A stretch of DNA of 8,441 nt, taken from positions 1 to 8,441 of the forward strand of contig CAZULK010000122.1 in assembly GCA_964621225.1 (NCBI GenBank), read 5' to 3'. Below are positions 1 to 5,460 of this stretch, piece after piece. Position numbers and translations under genes: made by a program. Source of the stretch: CAYNUJ01 sp964621225 (lineage in GTDB: Bacteria; Bacteroidota; Ignavibacteria; Ignavibacteriales; Melioribacteraceae). Below the pieces are notes generated by a model. That model was given only the letters and a program-made list of their open reading frames with translations, did no database searches and had not been told where the DNA came from. Numbering within the stretch: the stretch's first letter is position 1; each line of letters begins with the position of its first letter.

Positions 1-542
1 TCGCCTAAGTATTCATCAATTTCCGAACTGTTTATTTCATTCAAAATATTATATTTCAAGTAATCTTCATCAGCTTGAATTTCATTATTCTCGAGATCAA
101 ACGCTTTAGTATCGGAATTCGCAATTGATAAATAGAGTACTTCTTCTTCAACCGGATTATCGAAATATTTATCCAGCAACGCCGTGTAATTCGAATCTCC
201 GCTTAATTCTTTTTCCAAATTCACTACAAATTGATTATTCGACTTACCTGTAAATAAGAAAATATAAGCAACCAAAACCAAAGACAAGGCAAAAGAAATT
301 CTCGGTACCCAGTTTATCCGGGAGGAATTTTCCATTCTGCTTCTTACTTTAACTTGCAGATTATTAAAGTAAGTTTGATCAACTTCGACATCGGAAAACT
401 GTTGAAGGCCTTCTAATTTACCGTAAATAGACATAAATTCTTTTTTAAGGCCAGGATCGGATTCAAGCCTTTTTTCGAACTCAATTTTTTCCGAATCATT
501 CAGCAAACCTGATAAATATTTCAATATCAATTCTTTATTCAT
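1..542 (-). CDS. Putative one-pass anti-sigma factor (3' end beyond window)
   Basis: Reading the minus strand from the ATG at 542-540 gives 180 uninterrupted codons to the window edge, so the C-terminus is missing. The N-terminus (KYLSGLLNDSEKIEFEKRL, residues 9-27) resembles the short helical start of FecR-type and other Bacteroidota anti-sigma factors. One hydrophobic segment at about residues 80-98 (VPRISFALSLVLVAYIFLF) would place residues 1-79 in the cytoplasm, to bind sigma, and the acidic remainder outside. The visible part contains no Cys or His, so the zinc-binding HxxxCxxC anti-sigma motif is absent. The ATG lies within the end of the sigma gene (8-nt overlap), which suggests translational coupling and a matched sigma/anti-sigma pair. 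Role is inferred from position, topology and N-terminal pattern; the gene family is not certain. Confidence 0.72.
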   Translation of the reverse strand, partial: MNKELILKYLSGLLNDSEKIEFEKRLESDPGLKKEFMSIYGKLEGLQQFSDVEVDQTYFNNLQVKVRSRMENSSRINWVPRISFALSLVLVAYIFLFTGKSNNQFVVNLEKELSGDSNYTALLDKYFDNPVEEEVLYLSIANSDTKAFDLENNEIQADEDYLKYNILNEINSSEIDEYLG

Positions 543-1080
543 CACTCATCTTCTCCGTTATTTTTTTAAGTGCATGAAAATAGTTTGCCTTAAGAGTTCC
601 AATGCTTTTGCCGGTAATTTCCGATATTTCCTTATAGGAAAGTTCATCAAAATTTTTCAGCACAAAAATTTCCCTTTGTTTGGGTGGTAACGTTTGCAAT
701 ATTTCATCTAATTTATTCAATTTATCCTTATCATCAATATTTTTAACTATATCGTTTTCCTGTTTCGTTTCGTTTTCATTTACATCTTCGAAAGAGAAGA
801 ATCTCCTCAAATTATTCTTTTTGATCAAATTCAGACTTCTGGTTGAGGTGATTTTATAAATCCATGTGTACAGAGAAGAATTAAATTTGAACGTATTCAG
901 TTTTTTATAAAGAACAATCAGAACTTGCTGCGTTATTTCGTCTGCATCCATGTGATTTCCGGTCATTCTTCTCGCATGCCAATAGATTTTTTCTCTATAC
1001 AGCTGAACGATTTGATTGAATGCAGATTCGTCACCGTCAATAAACCTTTTTATTAATTCGAATTCTTTATTTTCTTTCAT
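535..1080 (-). CDS. ECF-type RNA polymerase sigma factor (sigma-70 family)
   Basis: A protein of about 181 residues with the two ECF domains. Region 2 (about residues 15-90) includes DADEITQQVLIVLYKKL and the -10-recognising stretch LYTWIYKITSTRSLNLIKK. An acidic linker follows, then region 4 (about 125-178) with LPPKQREIFVLKNFDELSY and the helix-turn-helix KEISEITGKSIGTLKANYF. Length is normal for the family. A GTG at 1083 sits directly before the ATG at 1080. I prefer the ATG because the best Shine-Dalgarno-like stretch (GGGA, 1085-1088) is then 4 nt away rather than 1. It should direct RNA polymerase to envelope-stress promoters and be held by the anti-sigma encoded next. A promoter-like element 18 nt upstream is duplicated in front of the divergent Spy-like gene, so autoregulation is likely. 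The inducing signal is unknown. Confidence 0.93.
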   Translation of the reverse strand: MKENKEFELIKRFIDGDESAFNQIVQLYREKIYWHARRMTGNHMDADEITQQVLIVLYKKLNTFKFNSSLYTWIYKITSTRSLNLIKKNNLRRFFSFEDVNENETKQENDIVKNIDDKDKLNKLDEILQTLPPKQREIFVLKNFDELSYKEISEITGKSIGTLKANYFHALKKITEKMSDE

Positions 1081-1098
1081 CACGTCCCGAAATTCAAT

Positions 1099-1132
1099 AC
1101 GTTGGACAATATATAGAAGGTTTGGGTTTAAA
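1099..1132 (-). promoter_or_regulatory. Candidate ECF-dependent promoter of the sigma/anti-sigma operon
   Basis: On the minus strand TTTAAACC (1132-1125) is followed by exactly 17 nt and then GTCCAACGT (1107-1099), which ends 18 nt before the sigma ATG. The same two blocks with the same spacing occur on the plus strand in front of the divergent gene. The AAACC-type -35 and GTC-containing -10 are in the general style of ECF promoters. Assignment to this sigma factor is inference. Confidence 0.62.
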
Positions 1133-1151
1133 GAAAATTTTTTTATTTCAT

Positions 1152-1185
1152 TTTAAACCTTCTCTCTTTTGCGTCTGTCCAACGT
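1152..1185 (+). promoter_or_regulatory. Candidate ECF-dependent promoter of the Spy-like gene
   Basis: TTTAAACC (1152-1159), 17 nt, GTCCAACGT (1177-1185). It matches the minus-strand element at 1099-1132 in both boxes and in spacing. The two -35 boxes face each other with 19 nt between them. It would start transcription near 1191 and leave a leader of about 33 nt carrying the AGGAGG ribosome site at 1214-1219. Confidence 0.62.
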
Positions 1186-1224
1186 TCGAAAATAACAAAA
1201 AACTAGAAACAAAAGGAGGAAAAA

Positions 1225-1713
1225 ATGAAACGTATAATCATTTCTGCAATCGCAATATTTTTCTTTTCGTCATTAGCGATAACCGCTCAGCCCAAAATGG
1301 GATTGGGTGATAAATGTTGTGACGGACCAAGAATGAAAGAAAGGATGATAGAAAAACTAAATCTATCGGATGAACAAAAAGATAAAATTGCTCAATTAAA
1401 GTTAGAAGCACAAAAGCAATCTCTTGAATTCAAAAACGAAATTGAGAAAAATCATCTCTCAATTAAACAAGAATTACTAAAAGATAATGTAAACGAAGAT
1501 GCTATATTAAAATTAGCTAATCGCAACGGTGAACTGAAAAACAAGATAAAAAATGTTCATATAAAAACTTGGTTCAAGATTTACAATTTATTGAATGCCG
1601 ATCAAAAGAAAGAATTTAAAAAATCTTTTGGTAGAATGATGGACGAAGCCCAAAAGATGAAAAGAAGAATGAAAGAACATCCCCCAAAAAGAAGAGGCGG
1701 ACCAAGGAATTAA
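1225..1713 (+). CDS. Secreted Spy/CpxP-like LTxxQ-family protein
   Basis: A 162-residue protein. It begins with a signal peptide (MKR, a hydrophobic run of about residues 4-20, likely cleavage around Ala21-Gln22), so it acts in the periplasm. The mature part is almost wholly helical and charged, with two degenerate LTxxQ motifs: LSDEQ (residues 47-51) and LNADQ (123-127). This is the pattern of Spy, CpxP, ZraP and CnrX, which are helical-hairpin periplasmic chaperones or metal sensors. A Cys-Cys pair (31-32) lies just after the signal peptide and the tail is very basic (KRRMKEHPPKRRGGPRN, from residue 146). The start is fixed by an AGGAGG 5 nt upstream. Divergence from an ECF sigma/anti-sigma pair, with a shared promoter element, suggests it is a target of that sigma and perhaps a feedback or sensor component. 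Metal binding is not shown. Confidence 0.85.
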   Translation: MKRIIISAIAIFFFSSLAITAQPKMGLGDKCCDGPRMKERMIEKLNLSDEQKDKIAQLKLEAQKQSLEFKNEIEKNHLSIKQELLKDNVNEDAILKLANRNGELKNKIKNVHIKTWFKIYNLLNADQKKEFKKSFGRMMDEAQKMKRRMKEHPPKRRGGPRN

Positions 1714-1734
1714 TCTAAATCTCCCCAATAATGG

Positions 1735-1762
1735 CGCCGGGCGAAAGTCCGGCGTTTTTTTT
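1735..1762 (+). terminator. Intrinsic terminator of the Spy-like gene
   Basis: An 8-bp stem, CGCCGGGC (1735-1742) with GTCCGGCG (1747-1754), contains one G-T pair and a GAAA tetraloop. It is followed by eight T (1755-1762). The T-run overlaps the stop codon of the convergent SDR gene. On the minus strand the hairpin has no T-run after it, so it should act mainly for the plus-strand gene. Confidence 0.92.
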
Positions 1763-2462
1763 ATTTTGGATTTGTCGGCCGTATTTCCAGCTCAGATATA
1801 TTTGCTCTATCCGGTAATTCAATTATGCTTTTTACCGTGCTTGCTACATCTTCGGGGGCTAGTATTTTATCCGGGTTCGATGGTTTTACGGGAGCATTGC
1901 TGATCATATCCGTCATAACAGAGCCCGGACAAACCGCTACCACCCGGATGTTATATTCCCTTAATTCAAGCATAAGTGAACGCGTAAATCCCATTACGGC
2001 ATGCTTGGTTGCGGCATACATTGTACCATAAACGAATCCGTTCTTTCCGGCAAGAGAAGAAATATTAATTATCGTCCCCTTTTTATTCTCAATCATATTA
2101 GGCGAAACAGCTTTGGTGAAATTATAAATGCCATAAACATTTGTGTTCATTTGCATTTTGAATTCTTCCAGCGAAGAATCCATAAATTTTTTGAATACCG
2201 CCACACCGGCATTATTCACCAATACATCAATTTTATTGTACTTAGCAATTATTTCCGACACAGATTCATTTACAAATTTTGTGTCAGAAACATCACCGGC
2301 AAAAATCTCGGAATTACAATTAATTTCCGAGCTCAGGTTATTTAATTTTTCTTCGTCCCTTCCAAAGAGAAATAAATTATTATCCTTTTCATCTAGTGCA
2401 AATGCAATAGCTTTACCTATTCCTTTACTCGCACCGGTGATTAAAATGTTTAATCTGCTCAC
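1761..2462 (-). CDS. Short-chain dehydrogenase/reductase 1, candidate pterin side-chain reductase
   Basis: A 233-residue classical SDR. The cofactor motif TGASKGIG is at residues 9-16, Arg35 (FLFGRDEEKL) is positioned for NADPH, and the NNAG motif is at 83-86. The catalytic set is Asn108, Ser136, Tyr149 and Lys153 (YAATK), followed by PGSVMTDM (179-186). It starts with GTG: GTGA overlaps the stop of SDR 2 by 4 nt, with AGGGGA 6 nt upstream. It is the last gene of an operon containing GTP cyclohydrolase I and a biopterin-type PTPS, so a sepiapterin-reductase-like role, reducing a keto group of 6-pyruvoyl-tetrahydropterin with NADPH, is the best guess. Sequence alone does not fix the substrate. 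It looks like a tandem paralogue of SDR 2 (same length, a near-identical DNA stretch at the cofactor site). Confidence 0.9.
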   Translation of the reverse strand: MSRLNILITGASKGIGKAIAFALDEKDNNLFLFGRDEEKLNNLSSEINCNSEIFAGDVSDTKFVNESVSEIIAKYNKIDVLVNNAGVAVFKKFMDSSLEEFKMQMNTNVYGIYNFTKAVSPNMIENKKGTIINISSLAGKNGFVYGTMYAATKHAVMGFTRSLMLELREYNIRVVAVCPGSVMTDMISNAPVKPSNPDKILAPEDVASTVKSIIELPDRANISELEIRPTNPK

Positions 2463-3160
2463 TTTAAGTCCCCTTGAATTGGTCTTAGTACAATTTCTTC
2501 AGCAATTGCAGTGGAGTTGTTTTGATACAGTTCGTAAATAAGATTGGCAATATCATCCGGCGACATCATTCTTTCGCCGAATTCCTCCAATGCATTGTTC
2601 GGCCATATCGGTGTGCGGGTTGCACCGGGATAAATATTTATTACCCGTATATTATGTTTGCGCACTTCTTCCCTCAAAACTTTTGCAAATGCTTTCAAAC
2701 CCGCTTTGGAAGCGGAATAAATTGCCGAATTTTTGAACACCACATCCGCAGCAACTGAGAGAATATTTATTATAGTTCCATGTTTCCTTTCTATCATTCC
2801 AGGTAGAACTTGCTGTATGAGTCTGATGGCTCCGCTTAAGTTTGTATTAATAATCTTGGTTAAATCCTCTTCGGTAGAGTTTTCAACGGGAGTAAAAGAA
2901 GTAACTCCTGCATTGTTTATCAAACAATCGATATCGTACTCATCGGAAATATTTGTAAATGTGCTCTTTACATTTTCGGCATCTGTCACATCAACCGGAA
3001 AAACCTTGATCAGATCACTCTCTTTTGCCAGATAGTTGTTCAATTCCTTTTCATTTCTTGAAGAAACAATCACATTTTTTTGAGAATCTATAAACTTAAG
3101 TGCAATAGATTTACCTATTCCGGAGCTGGCTCCGGTTACCCAAATTGCCGGTTTACCCAT
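2459..3160 (-). CDS. Short-chain dehydrogenase/reductase 2, candidate pterin side-chain reductase
   Basis: A 233-residue classical SDR. It has TGASSGIG (residues 9-16), Arg35 (SSRNEKEL) favouring NADPH, NNAG (82-85), Asn107, Ser135, Tyr148 and Lys152 (YSASK), and a PGATRTPIW segment after strand 6. Its ATG overlaps the folE stop by 1 nt (TAATG), with AAGGAG inside the end of folE. Its own TGA overlaps the GTG of SDR 1. Tight coupling to FolE suggests it reduces a FolE/PTPS-derived pterin. Sepiapterin reductase in animals and in Chlorobium is an SDR, which fits. Having two reductases could mean one per side-chain carbonyl. A general SDR function (sugar or acyl reductase) is not excluded. Confidence 0.9.
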   Translation of the reverse strand: MGKPAIWVTGASSGIGKSIALKFIDSQKNVIVSSRNEKELNNYLAKESDLIKVFPVDVTDAENVKSTFTNISDEYDIDCLINNAGVTSFTPVENSTEEDLTKIINTNLSGAIRLIQQVLPGMIERKHGTIINILSVAADVVFKNSAIYSASKAGLKAFAKVLREEVRKHNIRVINIYPGATRTPIWPNNALEEFGERMMSPDDIANLIYELYQNNSTAIAEEIVLRPIQGDLK

Positions 3161-3729
3161 TAAATTCTCTCCTTCGAAATCAAATTTAAAAATTCGGTTC
3201 TTGTTCGCGAATCACTCTTAAAAATACCATGCATAGCTGAGGTTGTTGTTATCGAATTTTGTTTTTGAACTCCCCGCATCATCATGCACATGTGATATCC
3301 TTCCGCAACAACTACCACACCACGAGGGGAAAGGAGTTCATCCAGAGTGTCAGCAATTTGCTGAGTCATTCTTTCTTGAACTTGTAATCTTCTGGCAAAC
3401 ATATCTACAATACGCGGTATTTTACTTAATCCTACTATTTTTCCGTTGGGGATATAAGCAACATGAACTTTACCATAAAATGGCAGCATGTGATGTTCGC
3501 ATAAACTGTAAAAATCAACATCCTTAACAATAACCATTTCGTCATATTTTTCTTCGAAAATTGCACCGTTGACTATCTTATCCAATTCCATACGATATCC
3601 TTGAGTCAGAAAATCGTAGGCTTTTGCTACCCTGACCGGTGTTCTTAGCAATCCTTGTCTCTTAGGGTCTTCACCAACTTCTTCCAATATCTGTAACGTA
3701 ATATTTTCCAGTTTTTTTAATTCCATCAT
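3160..3729 (-). CDS. folE: GTP cyclohydrolase I (type IA, zinc-dependent)
   Basis: It converts GTP to 7,8-dihydroneopterin triphosphate, the entry step for folate and biopterin. The 189-residue protein has GLLRTPVRVAKAYDFL (residues 26-41), the zinc/catalytic motif SLCEHHMLPF (75-84) with Cys77, His79 and His80, the core GLSKIPRIVDMFARRLQVQER (100-120), and YHMCMM with His146 and Cys148. Cys77, His80 and Cys148 are the expected zinc ligands, and all are intact. Length is typical of compact bacterial enzymes. Two ATGs in a row (3729 and 3726) are possible starts. The first gives an ATGA overlap with the PTPS stop; the second has better spacing from AAGG. It sits between PTPS and the SDR genes, pointing to biopterin-type synthesis rather than folate, though it could feed both. 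Confidence 0.96.
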   Translation of the reverse strand: MMELKKLENITLQILEEVGEDPKRQGLLRTPVRVAKAYDFLTQGYRMELDKIVNGAIFEEKYDEMVIVKDVDFYSLCEHHMLPFYGKVHVAYIPNGKIVGLSKIPRIVDMFARRLQVQERMTQQIADTLDELLSPRGVVVVAEGYHMCMMMRGVQKQNSITTTSAMHGIFKSDSRTRTEFLNLISKERI

Positions 3730-4133
3730 TCACCTTTGTATTCAGCGTAATTATTTTCCGTTTCGTAAATTTTTATTGAATGCAACTCACCCGAAGGTAA
3801 TTTGTCGACTAATTGATTCCAACAGGCAACCGCAATATTTTCTGCCGTTGGAATTATACCTTCCATAAAATCGACGTCGGTATTTAGATTTTTATGATCT
3901 ACTTTGGAAATTATATTCTTGTAAATAATTTCTTTCAATATTTTAAGATCTATTACATATCCGGTTTCGGGATCAATTTCTCCTTTAACAACCACTTCCA
4001 AAGTGTAATTATGTCCATGCCAATTGGGATTATTGCACTTCCCGAAAATTTCATCATTTTTCTCATCCGAAAAAGCGGGATTAAATAATCTGTGTGCAGA
4101 ACTGAAAACTTCCCTACGGGTTACATAAATCAT
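3726..4133 (-). CDS. 6-pyruvoyl-tetrahydropterin synthase (PTPS/QueD family, biopterin type)
   Basis: A 135-residue T-fold enzyme. The zinc ligands are His14 (SSAHRLFNPA), His39 and His41 (HGHNYTLEV). The catalytic Cys33 lies in CNNPNWHGH, that is C-x5-HGH. Further conserved parts are DHKNLN (79-84), PTAEN (91-95) and the pterin-anchoring Glu120 (IKIYETEN). Animal biopterin PTPS has the same C-x5-HGH spacing (CNNPNGHGH), whereas the queuosine enzyme QueD has C-x3-HGH. I therefore call it PTPS, making 6-pyruvoyl-tetrahydropterin from dihydroneopterin triphosphate, not QueD. It starts 1 nt after the BCP stop, with GAAGG upstream, and its stop overlaps folE. Both flanks fit a pterin operon. Confidence 0.9.
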   Translation of the reverse strand: MIYVTRREVFSSAHRLFNPAFSDEKNDEIFGKCNNPNWHGHNYTLEVVVKGEIDPETGYVIDLKILKEIIYKNIISKVDHKNLNTDVDFMEGIIPTAENIAVACWNQLVDKLPSGELHSIKIYETENNYAEYKGE

Positions 4134-4134
4134 T

Positions 4135-4593
4135 TTAACCTTCTAATACTTTTTTTACTTCTTCAACATGCCCGTTGACTTTAACTTTGGGGAATATTTT
4201 AACTATTCTTCCCTCTTCGTCAATTACTACCGTAGTACGAACCACTCCCATATATTTCCTGCCGTACATACTTTTTTCCTGCCAAACGCCATATTTCTCC
4301 AATACCTTTTTCTCGGTGTCACTTAAAAGAGTAAAAGGTAAATCATGTTTGGCTTTAAACTTTTGGTGGGATTCAACAGAATCGGGGGAAACACCGAGAA
4401 CAACCGCATTCAATTTTCCCAACTCCGGCATATTATCCCTAAAATCACATGCTTCTTTTGTACAGCCCGAAGTATTATCCTTAGGATAAAAATAAAGGAC
4501 AACCTTTTTACCTAAAAAGTCTTTCAACGAAACTTTTTCACCTTTATCGTCCGGCAAAGTAAATGCCGGGGCTTTATTTCCTTCTTTAATCAT
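4135..4593 (-). CDS. bcp: Thioredoxin-dependent thiol peroxidase, BCP/PrxQ type
   Basis: A 152-residue peroxiredoxin that reduces hydrogen peroxide and organic hydroperoxides in the cytoplasm using thioredoxin. The active-site segment YPKDNTSGCTKEACDFRD has the peroxidatic Cys44 and, five residues on, Cys49. This C-x4-C pair is the resolving arrangement of atypical 2-Cys BCP/PrxQ. The conserved Arg119 (VVRTTVVID) stabilises the thiolate. No signal peptide. Start ATG at 4593 has GGGAG 7 nt upstream. It is separated from the upstream peroxiredoxin by a hairpin but is joined to PTPS by a 1-nt gap, so it heads, or lies within, the pterin operon. Confidence 0.95.
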   Translation of the reverse strand: MIKEGNKAPAFTLPDDKGEKVSLKDFLGKKVVLYFYPKDNTSGCTKEACDFRDNMPELGKLNAVVLGVSPDSVESHQKFKAKHDLPFTLLSDTEKKVLEKYGVWQEKSMYGRKYMGVVRTTVVIDEEGRIVKIFPKVKVNGHVEEVKKVLEG

Positions 4594-4616
4594 ATTGCGT
4601 CTCCCGAATTAAGATG

Positions 4617-4641
4617 AATAAAAGCGGGGATTACTCCCCGC
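4617..4641 (-). terminator. Hairpin between the two peroxiredoxin genes (terminator or attenuator)
   Basis: On the minus strand a perfect 7-bp GC-rich stem, GCGGGGA with TCCCCGC, has a GTAA loop (4641-4624). It is followed by a short, interrupted T-run TTTTATT (4623-4617). It lies 6 nt after the upstream peroxiredoxin stop and 31 nt before the BCP start. The weak T-run suggests partial termination, which would lower expression of the downstream pterin genes relative to dodecin and peroxiredoxin. I see no strong promoter after it. Confidence 0.65.
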
Positions 4642-4647
4642 CTTATT

Positions 4648-5127
4648 TTATAAATTAGCAAGTGTCTCTTTTATTGCATCATAATTTGGTTCGGTATTCG
4701 GGTCTTCCAAAACCTCGGCATACCTTACAACACCTTCTTTGTCAACAACAAAAGCGCTTCGCTTTGCTACGCCCTTCATATCCAATTTGCCCGGGACGAA
4801 AACATCGTAGTAAGCGCCGTAAGCTTGACAAACTTCTTTGTTGAAATCACTCAACAAAGGGAAATTGAACTGTTGTTGCTCAGCCCATAGTTTTTGTGCG
4901 AACGGACTATCAACGCTGATAGCCAAAACTTGGGCATCCAAGTTTTCGTACTGTGCCATTCCGTCTCTCATGGAACAGAGTTCTTTGGTACAAGTACCTG
5001 TATTGACTAAAGGAAAAAATAAAACGATGACGTTTTTTTCTCCTTTGAACTGACTTAATGATATATTTTCGAGCGTGTGGCTCTTCAATGTAAAATCGGG
5101 AGCTAAGTCCCCTACTTTTACAGACAT
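4648..5127 (-). CDS. Peroxiredoxin (AhpC/TSA superfamily, AhpE/BCP-like)
   Basis: A 159-residue cytoplasmic thiol peroxidase. FFPLVNTGTCTKELCSMRD carries the peroxidatic Cys46 in the P-x3-T-x2-C motif and a second Cys51 five residues later. A third Cys100 lies in NKEVCQAYG. The basic residue expected near the active site is in KGVAKRSAFVVD (about residues 117-128). Compared with the neighbouring BCP, it has a more AhpE-like pocket and C-terminus (YAEVLEDPNTEPNYD), so the two probably differ in peroxide preference or reductant. The start has AAGGAG about 7 nt upstream. It follows dodecin after a 13-nt gap and is therefore probably co-transcribed with it; a hairpin follows its stop. Confidence 0.93.
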   Translation of the reverse strand: MSVKVGDLAPDFTLKSHTLENISLSQFKGEKNVIVLFFPLVNTGTCTKELCSMRDGMAQYENLDAQVLAISVDSPFAQKLWAEQQQFNFPLLSDFNKEVCQAYGAYYDVFVPGKLDMKGVAKRSAFVVDKEGVVRYAEVLEDPNTEPNYDAIKETLANL

Positions 5128-5140
5128 GTTTACTCCTTGT

Positions 5141-5341
5141 TTATTCTGATTTTATACCTAATTTAACGGTTACTTGATATTCAATTTGACCGTCTTGAGT
5201 TACTCTACCCCGTTGTTCCACAACTTCGAACCAGGAAACCTGATTCTTGGAATTGGTATCTTCCACTACAGTTTTAACTGCATCAGAAATACTTTCGTAT
5301 GAAATTCCAACGCGGGTAATTATTTCAAATGTTTTTGCCAT
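5141..5341 (-). CDS. Dodecin (flavin-binding storage protein)
   Basis: A 66-residue protein with the full dodecin pattern: an N-terminal strand (FEIITRVGISYESI), one helix (SISDAVKTVVEDTN) and two strands (SWFEVVEQRGRV, then IEYQVTVKLGI). Trp37 is the residue that stacks on the flavin isoalloxazine ring in the family, and Gln56 matches the conserved flavin-contacting Gln. Dodecins form hollow dodecamers that bind FMN/FAD or riboflavin and quench photo- or redox-reactive free flavin. The ATG is preceded by CAGGAG. It is the first gene of the minus-strand operon leading to two peroxiredoxins, which fits a role in limiting flavin-driven oxidative damage. Confidence 0.95.
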   Translation of the reverse strand: MAKTFEIITRVGISYESISDAVKTVVEDTNSKNQVSWFEVVEQRGRVTQDGQIEYQVTVKLGIKSE

Positions 5342-5370
5342 TTTTAACTCCTGAATAATATTTGTACATT

Positions 5371-5394
5371 TTGTCCAATTTTTTCTTGGAACAA
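5371..5394. promoter_or_regulatory. Imperfect inverted repeat in the dodecin leader (possible operator)
   Basis: TTGTCCAA (5371-5378) and TTGGAACAA (5386-5394) are inverted copies differing by one extra base, with 7 nt between them. The repeat lies 30-53 nt upstream of the dodecin ATG, where a repressor site would overlap the dodecin promoter. It does not match the classical Fur or PerR box closely, so the binding partner is unknown. Confidence 0.3.
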
Positions 5395-5416
5395 ATCTTT
5401 TCCCAATTTTTAGCTA

Positions 5417-5426
5417 GTAAATTTAC
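5417..5426. promoter_or_regulatory. Perfect 10-bp palindrome GTAAATTTAC upstream of fur (possible operator)
   Basis: A perfect AT-rich palindrome placed 3 nt before the likely -33 box of the fur promoter and about 76-85 nt before dodecin. The position would suit a Fur-family dimer controlling both directions. Short AT-rich palindromes arise by chance in such DNA, so this is only a candidate. Confidence 0.25.
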
Positions 5427-5429
5427 AAT

Positions 5430-5460
5430 TTTGCTAAATGAATTTCATTAACTATTTTTG
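5430..5460 (+). promoter_or_regulatory. Bacteroidota-type promoter of the fur-MBL-peptidase operon
   Basis: TTTG (5430-5433), 19 nt, then TATTTTTG (5453-5460) match the TTTG-N19-TAnnTTTG consensus of the primary sigma factor of Bacteroidota. The -7 box ends 20 nt before the fur ATG. No clear Shine-Dalgarno sequence precedes that ATG. Confidence 0.55.

Noticed and set aside
1122..1310. Open frame of 62 codons on the plus strand upstream of the Spy-like gene
   Set aside because: It overlaps the promoter element and the start of the Spy-like gene in another frame, lacks a ribosome site, and its product has no recognisable composition or motif.
1735..1762. Bidirectional use of the terminator for the convergent SDR operon
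   Set aside because: On the minus strand the hairpin is followed by CATTATT with no T-run, so termination of the SDR operon there is unsupported.
1825..3035. Several plus-strand open frames of 68-132 codons across the two SDR genes
   Set aside because: They lie antisense to genes with complete SDR motifs, lack ribosome sites and have no domain-like sequence; they are shadows.
3726..4133. QueD (queuosine pathway) for the PTPS-family gene
   Set aside because: The active-site spacing is C-x5-HGH as in animal PTPS, not C-x3-HGH, and the neighbours are FolE and SDRs, not queC or queE.
5373..5378. GTCCAA near dodecin as a third ECF promoter
   Set aside because: There is no TTTAAACC-like box 17 nt upstream and no plus-strand gene at the right distance; the match is only six bases.
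5342..5440. Promoter for the dodecin operon
   Set aside because: I looked for TTTG-N19-TAnnTTTG and TTGACA/TATAAT forms on the minus strand. Only weak partial matches occur (for example AAGATTTG), so no position is reported although a promoter must lie here or nearby.
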